Of a DNA stretch of 64,000 bases, positions 11,365 through 23,967 are shown one piece after another. The notes under the pieces are model-generated. The model saw only the letters and a list, made by a program, of their open reading frames with translations. It did no database searches and had not been told where the DNA came from. Each line of letters begins with the position of its first letter. The first letter of the stretch is position 1. A program made the position numbers and the translations under genes. This DNA comes from Patellaria atrata CBS 101060 (Eukaryota; Ascomycota; Dothideomycetes; Patellariales; Patellariaceae), in contig MU006116.1 in assembly GCA_010093705.1 (NCBI GenBank), positions 198,702 to 262,701 of the forward strand. The letters are read 5' to 3'.

Positions 11365-14300
11365 ATGGCGGAACCAATAGGTGCAATCGTTGCTGTATCG
11401 CACATCACTAATAGGATCATTAAATATCTGCGGGACGTCCAGGAAGCTGACAATGAGCGTGAATTTCTACTCAAACAGGTTAGAGATGCCAGTATGAATG
11501 CGATGTCTATACCCTTCCTCCTGGAGAGAGGGGTTGCATCATCATCAACAGCACCATGGGTCGTACATCTAACCCAATTGACTGGAAAAGATGGTTCGTT
11601 GGAGAAGTATGTGGCATTGTTACAAGAGATCGAGGAAAGAGTTAAAATAAAGGACGTATCGTCCCGTTCCAGACAAAGGGTGCAAAGGGTCTTTCAGGAT
11701 CTCGGGTTCCCTTTTCAAAAGACAGATTTGGACAACCTATTGAAAAGAGTGACGGTATATAGGGAGATGTTCAGGTCGGCGCTACAAAGAGTTGACGTAG
11801 AGGTTGCCATAGCAACGAGATCAATAGTGCAGACGTCCGAGACACAGCTTAGGGATTTGACAAGTTTGACGATACCGATGGTGTCTGCTTACTGAAAGAT
11901 CTAAAGGCCATTGAGCGATCGATACCGAACTTACGAGTACTTGTTGCGTCGAGGCCAGTACCAAATGAATACTTTGATTTATTCTATCCGGCTAATCAAG
12001 TAGACGTCGTCGTTCACGATACCGACCTAAGAAAGTTCGTCGAGGCAACACTGGAGGAGTTCGCGGAGATACGGGTCTTGTCTCCATTGCTCAAGGCTAG
12101 AACGTCGGATGAAGAGCGTCAACATATTGCCTCGCAGATCATTTCGAAATCTGATGGAGTCTTTATCTTGGCCAAGAATTCTTTAAGGACTATATCCCTT
12201 TGCGATACCAAGGTATCTCTTCTAGCAAGCTTAGATGATCTCGCCAAAAGCTCTGGAGATGCTATCGACGCAACTGTCACCAGAATTCGCGAGCAGGATT
12301 CTTGGGACAGACGCTCACTTGGCAGGAAGGCTCTAATTTGGATGGGAAATATAGGAAGAGGGTTGACAGTCGGCGAATTACTCCACGCTCTTTCGCTATA
12401 CACCAACAAGTTTACACCCGATTTGAACCATGACGCTGTCGGCGATGAATCACACCTTATCGCAGCAACTCAAGGAGTTATCTCAATCGAACCTTCTACG
12501 AAGTTGACGTTGATCGATAACAGTTTCCAAGAGCGGTTCGACGCGATCATCCCTAAAGCAGATATTGAAATAGCGGAAATTTGTCTACGTTACCTGAATT
12601 TTGAAACCTTTAAATCCGGTCACTGTACGTCAAAAGAAGCATAGGACCGCCGAAAGACCGAGTATCCCTTTCTAGGATATGCTGCTACTTACTGGGGATT
12701 TCATGCAAGTGTCGGTCCTGAAACCACACTCGTTGAGAAGATACTAGAAGTTCTGGGAAACGACGATATCGTTGCTTCTGCTGCTTAAGCCTTAATACCT
12801 GCCCTCGACTGGAACGGATTTCCAAAGAATTACAATGCCCTCCCCGCTCTTTCATCTCCACCACTGCTACGAGATATACACCTAGCAGCGTATTTCAATC
12901 TGTCTGAAACCATGAACCGGTTACTACAAGATAGAAACGATATCGATATTCAGTCCCTCAATGGATACACAGCACTGCACATCGCGTGTAAGAGAGGATT
13001 TATACCCATCGTTAAGTTACTATTAGAGCATGGAGCTGATCCAAATTACAGAAGTCAACAGGGCCACTCTATAATGCAAACGGCTGTGGAATGTATGAAA
13101 GAGGACTTGGTGAGGTTGTTGCTCGAGAAAAGTTCTGCAATCGTTAATCAGAGAGGGAGACAAAGCACGACACCACTGATGAGCGCTTGCAAGCTCAGTT
13201 TGAATAACATAAGCAGGATACTCCTTGAAGCTGGCGCGGATCCGTCCCTGAAGGATGACTCAGGCAATAACGCACTTCATTGGTGTGCGATATCTGGCAA
13301 CTGCAATATTGCTGAGGAATTATTAAAGTTACATCCAGAACTTGTCAACAATACCTCGAATCAAAACCGAACAGCATTATCATATGCAGCAGAGCACCGT
13401 CATTCTTCTATGCTCAAACTACTTTACGACATGGTGCAGGAGCATGCCTCAGAGATACCGTCGCCGACCACATTCCTCTTCATTGGAGTGTGAAATCAAA
13501 CCATCTAGAGGGCGGTGAGATACTTTTAGCTGCTGATCGTACTTCAGTAAATCGGGTCGGTAGTGACCACAAGACCTGCCTCGCATATGCAACAGAATGC
13601 CTTTCCGTTGATATGTTGCATCTATTGAAAAAATATGAAGCGGATCCGGGCATTCAAGATTATGATGGTAGAACCCCATTACATTGGGCTTTCTCTCAAT
13701 TATCCCAAAAGGACGCTGAGGAGGACCGGGTGAAGATAGTGACATTACTTCACGGAAACTTTGGGATCAATGTCAATTGTCAGGACTTCCGCGGAAGAAC
13801 AGCCCTGCATCTAGCCATCGAAGGACGTCTTCCAAAATCAGTTGGAAAACTTCTTGCAGCCGGAGCGGATCCTGGAATAAGAGCATTCGCGGAGATGGGA
13901 TGGAACGCATATCATTATTGCGCCGCATTCGGAACTCCCGAGATACTCCAACTGATATACGAACATACTAAAGGCCTCCATCTATTTGAACGAGCCACCT
14001 TCTAGTTCGACACGATTCTTCACACTGCAGTGGTAAGGCAAAACGTGAGCTTAATTGAACCGATACTCAGGCTTGGCTTTGATATTGAGGCGAGGACCCG
14101 CAGGCTATCCACACCGTTGACACTGGCATCAGACTTTAGAAATCTGGCTGCTGTGCCCATCCTACTAAAAAATGGAGCGAATGCATCTGCTCAGGATGAG
14201 GATGGATGGACAGCGTTTCGGTTTGCGGCAACGACCCAGGCAGATGACGTTCTAGCCGCATTGCTCGACTTGACAGTTGACCACTCGCCTCTCTTGCTCC

Positions 14301-14524
14301 CGAACCGGTGGGGTGAGTCGACGCTTCATGTTCCCGCAAAACATGGGCATGTGAAAATAGCTAAAGTGTTGGTTAAGAAAGCGAAGATACGAAGTATGTA
14401 CAAATGTAGAACAGCGGGAGGGCTTACGCCGAGGGATTTCGCCAATAAAGAAGGTGCAGATGGCGGTAACCAAAATTTTGGAGGAAGGCGAAAATTTGTC
14501 GACGAGATAGATCAGAGCTATTAG
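11365..14524 (+). pseudogene. Decayed STAND/NLR-type NACHT-ankyrin protein
   Basis: Intact relatives are fungal NLR-like proteins with a helical N-terminal domain, a NACHT NTPase and ankyrin repeats, several of which act in non-self recognition. Here the helical N-terminus starts at ATG 11365 (MAEPIGAIVAVSHI) and runs to a TGA at 11893. The frame then changes. The next readable part is just past a NACHT Walker B position (DDTDGVCLLKDLKAIE, then LRVLVASRP), so the Walker A segment is missing. Further lesions are TAG at 12642, TAA at 12786, a frameshift near 13430-13460 and TAG at 14003. About fourteen ankyrin repeats follow from 12940 to 14420, for example NGYTALHIACKRG and GRTALHLAIEGR. The three in-frame stops could all come from C-to-T changes in Gln codons. 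The gene cannot encode a full protein. Confidence 0.9.
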
Positions 14525-14758
14525 TATAACGAATCATTCCTACAAATCTTTAGTGGAAAATATTCTATATTCAGATATACCGATTGAACGCTAGTTTACC
14601 CCATTAAAGACAAAAGTGTACAGGGAATCATAGAACCCGGACCCAGAACCAATTACGCCGCCCAATACCGATACAATCGTATAGTAAAATTCAAAACCAG
14701 TCCTAGTACGCTAGTCATACCCCGAGTAGTTGTATATAGCCCTAACCGTTTACAATCG

Positions 14759-15235
14759 TCAGGGCCTGCCAAGGTTGAGTCCGCTCAGGATTTTCTTTTG
14801 ATGGCCGTTCTTCCGTACGCCACGGATGTTTTTGATGCTCTCGGCTAGACTCTTTTGCAACTTCGGGCGAACCGACGGGCTAGGCCGTACATTATTTTCC
14901 AAGGCCTTCTTCCGCCTGAGCGATTTGTCAGTGAGCCCAGACTTAGGGGCAGGACCCTTCCTAATCACCGGCTTCTTCTGCTGCATCATGTATAGCACAT
15001 TGAATGGTTTGGTTGAGGTAGCGGAAGTCGTTTCTTGTACTGAATCCGCAGAAGGCGTTGAGGACGAGGAGGTGTCAGGAGAGATTGAGGGTGCTCGGCT
15101 CGGACAGGAAAGAAAAGTTTGTTGCGTCTCCTGAGGAACTGAGGTGCTCAGGTGTGGATTTTGACCGAGGAAACCTTTATACACGACGTCTGCTGAAGAG
15201 GAAGCCTTTGCGGTTGTTAAGTTGAGGGTAGACAT
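14759..15235 (-). CDS. Basic low-complexity hypothetical protein
   Basis: A single-exon frame of 158 aa with an ATG start. The first half is Ser/Thr/Pro-rich. The second half is strongly basic (KKPVIRKGPAPKSG, SLRRKKALENN, RKNGHQKKI), which would suit nuclear or nucleic-acid association. No domain is recognised. Low complexity could inflate a chance frame, but the length, the ATG and the shift from acidic-neutral to basic favour a real gene. About 100 bp upstream lies a (GT)n run at 15341-15354. Confidence 0.5.
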   Translation of the reverse strand: MSTLNLTTAKASSSADVVYKGFLGQNPHLSTSVPQETQQTFLSCPSRAPSISPDTSSSSTPSADSVQETTSATSTKPFNVLYMMQQKKPVIRKGPAPKSGLTDKSLRRKKALENNVRPSPSVRPKLQKSLAESIKNIRGVRKNGHQKKILSGLNLGRP

Positions 15236-15821
15236 AGTGATAAAATGGTCGTTGAGAGGTGATTAAAGAGGTATGTATGCGAGTTGATGTATAAGTTCAA
15301 ATGAAGTGAGCAAAGGTCGCGGTTTATGCGAGTTTGGTTTTGTGTGTGTGTGTGTACGTTAGAATGGTTAGAAAATTGTGAGGACTAAGAAGGATGGAAG
15401 AGAAGGCAATATTTATAGAGAAACAGCATGCTCCGTGCGATGGTAATTGACAGTCAACACTAGAATTTCGAAAAGTGGGACCAGAAAGAGGAGTTCTCGC
15501 TGCTTCCATGATAGTAAAGTGACCGTAAACCGTGGATGGCGGAGATCGTGGTTAAAATGATAATACTCTGGGAGTGGTTGTATGCTAGGCGATCGAATAG
15601 TGGCTAGTACCGCGATACTGAGTTGTCAGACCACAAGCTGGGGAATGTGGTGCATAATATAATCCTCGTTCACAGTGGTACTGTACCGATCATTTTGTGC
15701 AGCCGTCAACCTAAAACCCATACGTAAATAAGCGAGTCAAAGCTGTATCAAAATAAATTGAAGTCAAAACATCTGACCAACTACCTTAGTATCTCTGTTC
15801 CATAACCTCATCTAACATGGT
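15236..15821. other. Intergenic with (GT)n run
   Basis: It holds a GT dinucleotide run at 15341-15354 and is the probable promoter of the minus-strand gene ending at 14759. Nothing else recognised. Confidence 0.5.
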
Positions 15822-17020
15822 CTACCACCTCAACGGTTCCGAACCGATAGAACCCCAAAGAGGTGGACCGTTAGGTGCAGAATCATACTTTCCGTACGTG
15901 TCATAGTATGAATCTTCGGCATACTTCTCACTCGTTTCCAGCAGCTTTTGTCTCTCTCGATTCCATTGCCAGTCTGTCGGCTCCCTCCATGGGCAATCGT
16001 CCCCCCAATAGCGAGCCATAGTCGGTACACCCCAGCGAGCGCAGAGATACGCGGGGCGATTGCAATTCACACAGTCGATGTCATCTTCACGGGGATGGTC
16101 GTTAACATAGAGTCCTGCGCATCCGTGGGGAAGCCACGATGGGTTTTCTAATTGAGGGATTTCACCGGGGAACAACGGAATTGGCGGCAGGACTGTTGAT
16201 CGGGATTTTTTATGCGTTTCGATTTGGTGTTTATAGACTGTGGAACGATCTGTCGTCGAGACGTTATACACACATGATTGTAACGGACAGGCCCATCCGC
16301 AAAGGAAATTCTGATTGTACATCTCGAACTTCTCGTGAGCGAGCCACGTGCGGCCTGAAGAGATGTAAGAATGAAGTACAATGAAACAGGACCTCGTAGA
16401 AATGACTTACGGCCATCACTTCCTATCCTGTTAGGCTGCCTGGTATTCTTTACGATTCTATGGTATGTCGTTCGTCGCTCAGCAACAGTTATTGGACCGG
16501 TATCTGTAAAGTAAGTTATTAATATACCTTTATGAAAGCGAGGACTTACGGTATGTTAGATGTACTGATTCCGGGAGCTGAGCTGTTTCATCTATTTCAA
16601 GACTCAGGGCCCTATTCTTGTTGGAGTGGAAGTTGTTCGCAGGATCCAAATACCTTCAGGTTTAAAATCTTCCCCAATTGGTAACAATAGAACGTGAATA
16701 TCAAATGTATGGTCCGCTTGCTCTAGGAAAGCCTGATAATGTCGAGAACGGTGTTCGGACCCGGTATACTCTTTAAGGAGTCTAGCAAGTCGGCGCACAT
16801 CATCCAAAACTAAGATATCGACCGAGACTTGGTAATCCTCGTCATACCGGCTCCCGAGGCTGCGAAGGATTAAACTTCCCGAATGTCGGGCCGACTCGGT
16901 TGCGTAACTGCTAGCAGAAGCCGGTAGCGCTACGAGGTCTCCAGGCGGTCCGGTTGACGCGGAATGATTATCATAAAGTGGAACAACGCCGAAAACTTTC
17001 ATACGGCTAGTACTAGACAT
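15822..17020 (-). CDS. Hypothetical Cys/His-containing protein, four exons
   Basis: Exons read from splice signals and phase are 17020-16654, 16582-16550 (33 nt), 16503-16411 and 16354-15822, giving 341 aa. The three introns are 71, 46 and 56 nt and keep one frame throughout. The N-terminal part has a Ser/Ala-rich segment and a segment like YQVSVDILVLDDVRRLARLL. After the small exons comes RTWLAHEKFEMYNQNF, then a C2H2-like spacing (CPLQSC ... HQIETH) and a second Cys group (CVNCNRPAYLC). These could bind zinc, but the finger spacing is longer than the consensus. The C-terminus is rich in Trp and Tyr. No family recognised. The first intron is the least certain part of the model. Confidence 0.6.
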
Positions 17021-20000
17021 ACTAAATATGCAGTAGAAGAGATCGCGTGAGCATGAGTTCGATGGTCGAAGGGAGTGACGATTGAATATGAATCAGAGGG
17101 GACGAGGCACGAGACGAAAAGGGATAGTAAAGTGGAGGTTCAACATATCAAATTCCACGCTCTAAGAAGAGTTTTATAGGAATTTTAAGCATTGAAAAAA
17201 TATAGAGGCATTGAGGTACGCTAGGTATAACTCCGAACTGCCAGTGAGCGGCAAAGTCGCACAGGTCAATAATCGGACGAGGCATACAGACAGATGACTT
17301 CACAGCAAAGTAACGAAGCCGGAGAGCGAAGGCCAAGGGGGATGCAAGCTGGAATTAGGCACCGAAAGGTTATCAAATAACTTGGTGATATATCGTAGTG
17401 GAGCCGCTATCTGTACAGCGGGCCGGCCGAGACATTTCATCGCCAGTGTCAGGCCAAGTGTTGTCCCTGATCCGCGGGAGATGCAATTGGATGCTGAACT
17501 GGTCGAGATCCAACAATGCACGTAGAGACGGAAGTATCCAAATGTATTTCCAGGTAGCTTGCAGATTGAGCAACGCTTGAGCAAGACGGATTACTTCCGT
17601 TGCCTGCGTGAAGTGCGTGAAATGCGTGGGCCCTTGCACATCTGGGGTCGACGGGGAATATATAGTAAAGAAGCTTGTCTGCGCCCTGAGTTTGAAGAGA
17701 AGAACGTCTCGGTCCGCCCCGCTGAGAATCCCAGGGGAATGGATGGGCAACAAGGGAATACAAAATGGAAAAATAGGACAGTTGAGAAGCTTCAAGGGTA
17801 GGTTTCACAAAAGGGCATAGGTGAGCGCTATGCGGCAGTCGTCATCCTCTGAGATCCTTTCCTGCATATGTGTAGCCCTCGTTGCCTCCCCTGGTACATC
17901 TGCAAAGTTCCTTTCTCGTCGCAACCCAGCAATAGGGACTCGACTGTCACAAGATCCTGCAATACCGAATTATGATGCCACGGTTCTGGCATGAACGACG
18001 AAGCGGGGGCGTTCGTTCGGCGGATTCAACTTGTGAAATCAAAGCTGCCACGAAACCTATGGGAGGACATGGATAATTATTGAAACCTAAGGCATGCAAT
18101 CGAGGACGGAAATGGAATTGGACTGCATTTCATCAGCTATTAGATGGACGGGGTGAATCTGATAGCAACACAGTCAGCATACTACAACTGCACGGTAAGG
18201 TTAAAGGCTTCGAACAAAGGAGATAGGATTGTCGGGTACCTTTACTGTAGCTCTGGGTTCTAGGGTGGGAGACGAGGGAATGTTGCAGTTTACGGGCGAC
18301 TGCATTTCATCTCTCCCACTCATGGCCCTGTGTTTGTACTATGCGAATGTGTAAGGTGCAGTTGGCTTGATTTCTATGCGTGTGATGCAGATGCAGGAAA
18401 TCGGTCGGTCGGTGCGAGCCGGGAGAACGGCGAAGGGGGTCGAAGAAAAGGCGAGAAAAGAAGCGCGCTATACGGATACTTCCTGTACATTAACATCAGA
18501 ATCACCTTTCATCCCGTACAGTGAACAACTCTGTACTCGGTAATACCCTTTTAACATCCCATCCATCCATTATTCTGGACTCGAGTTGACGCTCTACTAG
18601 TCCTCCTAGTCCACCTCCTTGCATCTATTCCCGTATTTGATATGATCAAGGGGTGGAACTATACTGTATGCCAACGCATCACCATTAAAGCTGACAGAGG
18701 TCGCATCAAATTGGGTCAACATACCGGTATCGATACCTTCACTACTCGTCATCTTGAAATCAGACTTGGCCCGATGTTTCGGCAGACCTCTGATCACAGC
18801 AAGCCTTCAGTTCGGGTCCAACCGAATTCCATCTTTTCGTCCCAAGATAGGTATCAGAACCTATTAACTTGAGACTCATGTTAACTCTTGGTTTGAGCAT
18901 CTCGCTACAAGCATCGTTCGGTTTGATTATGTCGATCTTGCACATCTTTAGATGCTGCCGTTACTCCCGAATTCAGCAGTACTGCTTACGTGGATGCTCT
19001 TTGCTTCGATGGCCCGCACTCGGGGTCTCCCACTGTCTCTGCATAAGGTAACCACGGGAGACTTCGTTGGATTTCTAGACTGAAAGATATTCCGTACCTA
19101 GACCTGTTGAGACAACTTAGGAATCACCATGCTGCACCTGTGTAGCATGGAGATAACCGCATCGACATTTGGACATAAATTGTGGATAGAACCTTATCTT
19201 GAACTTTCGACTTACCGTTATGGCTCAATCTTCGTGAGATTATGCTATGACATCCCATTTTGGTGATGGAATTGTTTCCTGTTCAACCACATTGGGCGGG
19301 ATAAGCTCTAGGGAAAAGGTGAGTTATGAAAGCCCGATCGAATGCTCTTATTCAGCCCTCAAGTTACCTTCTTGTTATCACTAGGGACGGTGCTGTGTTG
19401 GCAGCACCGGTGCCTTGACGGAACTATGAAATCCATTGCGCTGTTCTTATGGTTAAGGGACTAGCATATTATCATCGCTCATATTATCGTAGTCCGGTTG
19501 GATGAGCATTTACCAAGATAACCAAACCACCATCAGATCGTTCTCTGGGTGTCCATGTTTCTCTTTCCTAGAGTTTATTACTGTAAATGTTAGTCCAGTC
19601 GCCGTCAGGTGTCGTCTGTCACATGTATACTCCAAGAAAGGTGCACAGAAAAATGCAGAACGATTTGTTGCATATCGTATACTTTTACTTCTAAAGGTAT
19701 TTGTAAGGTCTTAATTCGACTTTTGACAGGGGAAAAGTCACGCCGCGATTTAGATAGCCAGAGATGGTCTCATGTGGGTTCTCACGAATAAGCCAGTTTT
19801 GCTCAAGCATCATACTCCCTGGACTCCATAGTGATCATGTGGAATAGTTTAATAGTAGATATCACACAAGATGCATTGTTCTTATTCTTGTACGAGTGAG
19901 GCCAGCAGCCAGTGTTTCATCAATAACGTACCGGTACACCAAAGACATGATGCGGAATCTGAACCATCCACATACTTTTACAATTCATTCTAACTATTTT

Positions 20001-21819
20001 ATCCACGGCGTCGCCACCAGGTATATATTCTCTTCATCCTCCTCGCTGTCATCATTCCTGCCAGGTCAGTATATAACCCTTCAGTTCTAGAAAGGGATGA
20101 TATGTTATCGCCTGTTCTCTGGCGTGATATGCATTACCACATCCTCGTTTGATTCATGTGTCATGATTCAGAAACTAAGCTCTTGGACATCTTTAAGGAG
20201 CGCAAGCGCTTTTGAAACCTCCAGGTAACTATAGAATACTATGCAACAGAAGAAGATCAGTCTGTTTACTCACCTAATGGCTGAACCCTGGTCCTATATC
20301 ATCCTTAACGCAACTAATATATAATGTCGGCCACATCTTCGGACTTGAAAATGAAATTCAGAGGCCGGATACACCAGATTTCGCGGAATTCTCACTGTAA
20401 CAAGCTCACAGATTACAGCACCATTAAGGAGTACATCGGAAGTATGCGACTCCATGCTGTATCAATTATCCTGCTCCGATGTCGAAAAGACGTGCGATAT
20501 ACTCTTTTCTGCTCCCATTCCATCCCTTGAGAGTGGTATCAGCGACGTAAATTCCGGTTCACGTATGAATATGATTTCGATGGCATCATGCACTACTACT
20601 CTGGTCAAGGAATGAAAGAAGGTGCGCAGGTGTCTTCTGAGCTAGTACAAAAGCCGGGACATGAGAAGATTCTAAGGGAAGCTAGAGAAAAAATCTCCAG
20701 TCACCAATACGATTCCTACGGTAACACTAGCTGAGGATCCGTTCGGAGCGGTGCATCCTTTAATGGATGAATATGTGATGGCATAAAATGGAAAATGTGA
20801 CAACTACTCCCCCTTCCAGAACTTGGAAATCATTCATTTCTTCATAGAACAAATAGTGGATGCACATCCAAATCGTTCCAATAGAATCATTACAACATTT
20901 AACTCAGCGCCGATATTTTGAATGTTTCAAGGAACAGTCTCATCACCGGATATGCATATGCCGGTGCCAGAGCTTGAGATTGATAGGAGCTGAGTGCAAT
21001 CGAGACGCGCAGCAACAATCGCGTATAGAGATTAACCCGTTCCATTTCTCTAGCTGCTTTGAAGTATTGGAGCAGTAAGTAGCCGACGTATGCTGCCGTC
21101 CCTTGTCCGTTGCCTGCTTAGTGACAGACAGTGCGTATTGTACACCTCATACACTCCTGCCACATCGATCACCGAGGATGTCCGCTGACTCCATTGAGAC
21201 TTCAGTCCCCGTCCCGATGGCGCCTCCTGACATTTCCAGACCCACGGAATCGGAATGCATTCCATTGCGACCTCCATGCATGGTAATTTGTTGCCTTTCC
21301 CAGGCAAAGCGGTAACATGTAGTTTCGAAACTCAATATGTGACTTCTGAATGCTTTCCCTCGCTGCCTGATTATTCTGGACATATCACGAACAGATTAAA
21401 GATCGACGACCTTGTCCTAGAGAGTTTTCCTTGCTCTTTTGAACCTGAATAGAAGGAAATGGTTCCGGGTGACATTTCACAAGAGGCCTCTCAAACACAC
21501 CGAAAGAGTTGTACGGGAGGCGATACGAGCTTTTGAATATTAATGTCGGTATTGAGTCCCTACATTATTGTCAGACACATGTTTAGATCGAATTGGATAT
21601 GCGCGAAGTCGATGGACGACGGGAAATGCCAAAAGGACTGTACATTGATTGACCGATGCGAATATGAGAGGAAGCGGGAGAGGCATCTCCACCTTTCTTC
21701 AACTCTGCGACGTCATCTGCTCGTCCAGCTAGAATGCAAGTCCTACGCGTTTTTTTCAGGTCTACGATTACAGCAGAAACAACGTGGTCCTCATAAAGTC
21801 GAACATTCGTCAAGCAAGT
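17021..21819. other. Long gene-free stretch
   Basis: About 4.8 kb. A minus-strand frame at 17795-17373 starts with ATG and is 140 aa, but it overlaps another frame of similar length and resembles no family. Frames elsewhere are under 110 aa and lack support. No repeat or RNA gene seen. Confidence 0.5.
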
Positions 21820-22817
21820 ATGTCTTCAGAATACGCCACAATCGGCGTCGTCACAGGGGCTAATAAAGGAGTTGGTCTAGCCACAGGTACGGTCTCATCC
21901 TCCCGTAAAACAGCAAAGCCCTTCTAACGATCTATTTATTAGTCCGAAATCTTGCCTTACAATATCCCAACTCGAATTTCAACAAGGGACCATTCCTTAT
22001 ATACTTGACGGCACGCGACGTTGGCAGAGGCGAGGCTGCAGTGTCCCAGCTGAATGAGGACTCTCAGTTGAGGAACGCGAACGCTCTTAGGGCTGCTGGT
22101 GGTTTGACCGACATTCGATACTATACTTTGGATATTGCACAGAAAGAAAGTATCCAGGACTTTGCGCAGTACCTTAAGACAACCCATAATGACGGTATTG
22201 ATTTTGTTATCAATAACGCGGGTATCGCTTTAGACGGCTTCAGTGAGTTGACCATTTCATCTGCCATATCTTGTATGTGAGTGTAGCAACACTGATTAAG
22301 CGTATCTTTAGATGCCGATTTGGTGAGAGATACTCTCCACACAAACTACTACGGTAGCCTCAACGCCACCTACGCTTTCCTCCCCTTGCTCAAGTTGAAC
22401 GGCCGTCTTGTGAACGTATCAAGTGAAGCCGGTAAATTGAGCAAATTCTCGCCTTCCATACGCTCCCGTTTTCTCTCCGCTCGCTCAGTTGACGATGTGA
22501 CGGTGTTGATGGAAGAGTTCCAAGCTGCCGTTGAAGAAGGTAGGGAGAAGGATGCTGGATTTCCTAGCGCAGCATATGCGACCTCTAAAGCTGGTATGAC
22601 TGGGTTCACCACAGTAATAGCTAGAGAGGAGAAAGAAAAGGGAAGTGAGGTCTTGATAAACGCGGTGACCCCTGGATATACGAACACAGACATGAGCAAG
22701 GGCAATGGGACCAAAACACCGGATGAAGGATCCCGGACATTGGTCCTAGTTGCGTTGGGAGATATTGGCAAACAAACTGCTTTGTTTTGGCAAGATGAGA
22801 GGCCAGTTGAATGGTGA
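21820..22817 (+). CDS. Short-chain dehydrogenase/reductase, carbonyl-reductase-like, three exons
   Basis: SDRs of this type reduce carbonyl groups with NADPH, usually in the cytosol. Exons 21820-21886, 21943-22242 and 22312-22817 give 290 aa in one continuous frame. The cofactor loop is TGANKGVG (residues 12-19), NNAG lies at the end of strand 4, the catalytic Ser is in NVSSEAG (S159 or S160) and the YxxxK pair is Y211/K215. The C-terminus (LFWQDERPVEW) matches the usual carbonyl-reductase ending. The insertion between the Ser and Tyr motifs is also typical of the CBR1 group. Substrate is unknown. Both introns have standard GT..AG ends. Confidence 0.9.
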
Positions 22818-23967
22818 GGGGTGTTAGTACTGGACGGTGGGCGAGACTCTGCTCCCAAGCAGCTGTCTCCCGATGCTGTGTATGCAAACGAAAGATACCG
22901 GTCGCAGTTTGTCACAGAATAGGGCTGAACTGCTAGTCCACATACTACTCTTCTACTAGTCAACTACCGATATCTTTCGAACTTTTGGTTAAAGTATCTC
23001 AAGGGACGATGGAGTCCTAGCCAGTGATTATCGGTCCTCACCAAAGTGGTCTCAGCATTATGTACCGTATTTCTACGTGGTATTGAACGGATATGTCACT
23101 AATATGGATGCACAGTTCTTTGGTTTTTTAAGGCTGATATAGCTACTCAGATAGGCGTCAAATTGACAAGAGATATCCATATCGCTACCTTTATTACTTG
23201 CGCTGCCATAGGTAGTTTTGCAACATACCGTACTGTACTGTACTGCGCTGTACTGTACGGAATTCTTACTGTACTTTACAAGCTGACCTACCCCTCCCCT
23301 ACCTTGGGTGCTCTAATAAAAATCCAGAGCGGCGTAATACCTTACTCCAAGGTCTCCATACCTTACCCCTAGACCTCGGCTGGGCTTTCGTACTCGTACA
23401 GTATTTTTACCTTTTTAGGTATATAAAAGTAACTTAAAAGTCCAACAACCTAAACGCCACATGGATTTATTTTATTGAAGGATGTATTGCACCTTATGAG
23501 CTTCCTCTTCCTTTCCCATTCTTCCTCCTCTTCCTCTTCCTCTTTCCCGTCTCACTCTGCTTTCTACCGTTAATCGTTGTTTCATCGTTGCTTATTATTA
23601 TATACCCTAGACTCAGCTGACCGCTTACCTTACCCATCTATACCAATGAAGAGCCGCCCGTGCCTGGTACCCGCACCGGCCTCATTCCCCGCTGTAACGC
23701 TGTTTATATTGTCGCTCATCTATTATTCTCTTATTCTCTTAACCTTTTCATCTGTTCCTGGGAAAATAAATCATGCCCCTCTCCGGGTCTCGTCCATGCC
23801 TGTCACAGCGGCTTTACGAGTCAATTGAGCTAGTGCTTCCGGCTTTGCAAACAAATATTCCTGTCTGCGGCCTTCCAGTATAAGATGGGCCTGCCTGTCA
23901 TACGAAGAGTTGGTCCTGGGTCGAATCTGAGATCCGCATTAATTCGTGAATAACGTTTCAAGTCACA
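22818..23967. other. Intergenic with a TACTG-rich patch
   Basis: At about 23228-23262 the words TACTG/CTGTAC recur in a short tandem-like run. CT-rich sequence follows at 23500-23560. No gene recognised. The last part is the promoter of the mutarotase gene. Confidence 0.4.

Noticed and set aside
17373-17795. 140-aa minus-strand frame as a gene
   Set aside because: Competing overlapping frames of similar length, no family motif and no splice support.
22370-22963. 197-aa antisense frame over the SDR gene
   Set aside because: It overlaps the catalytic exon of a well-supported SDR and resembles no family.
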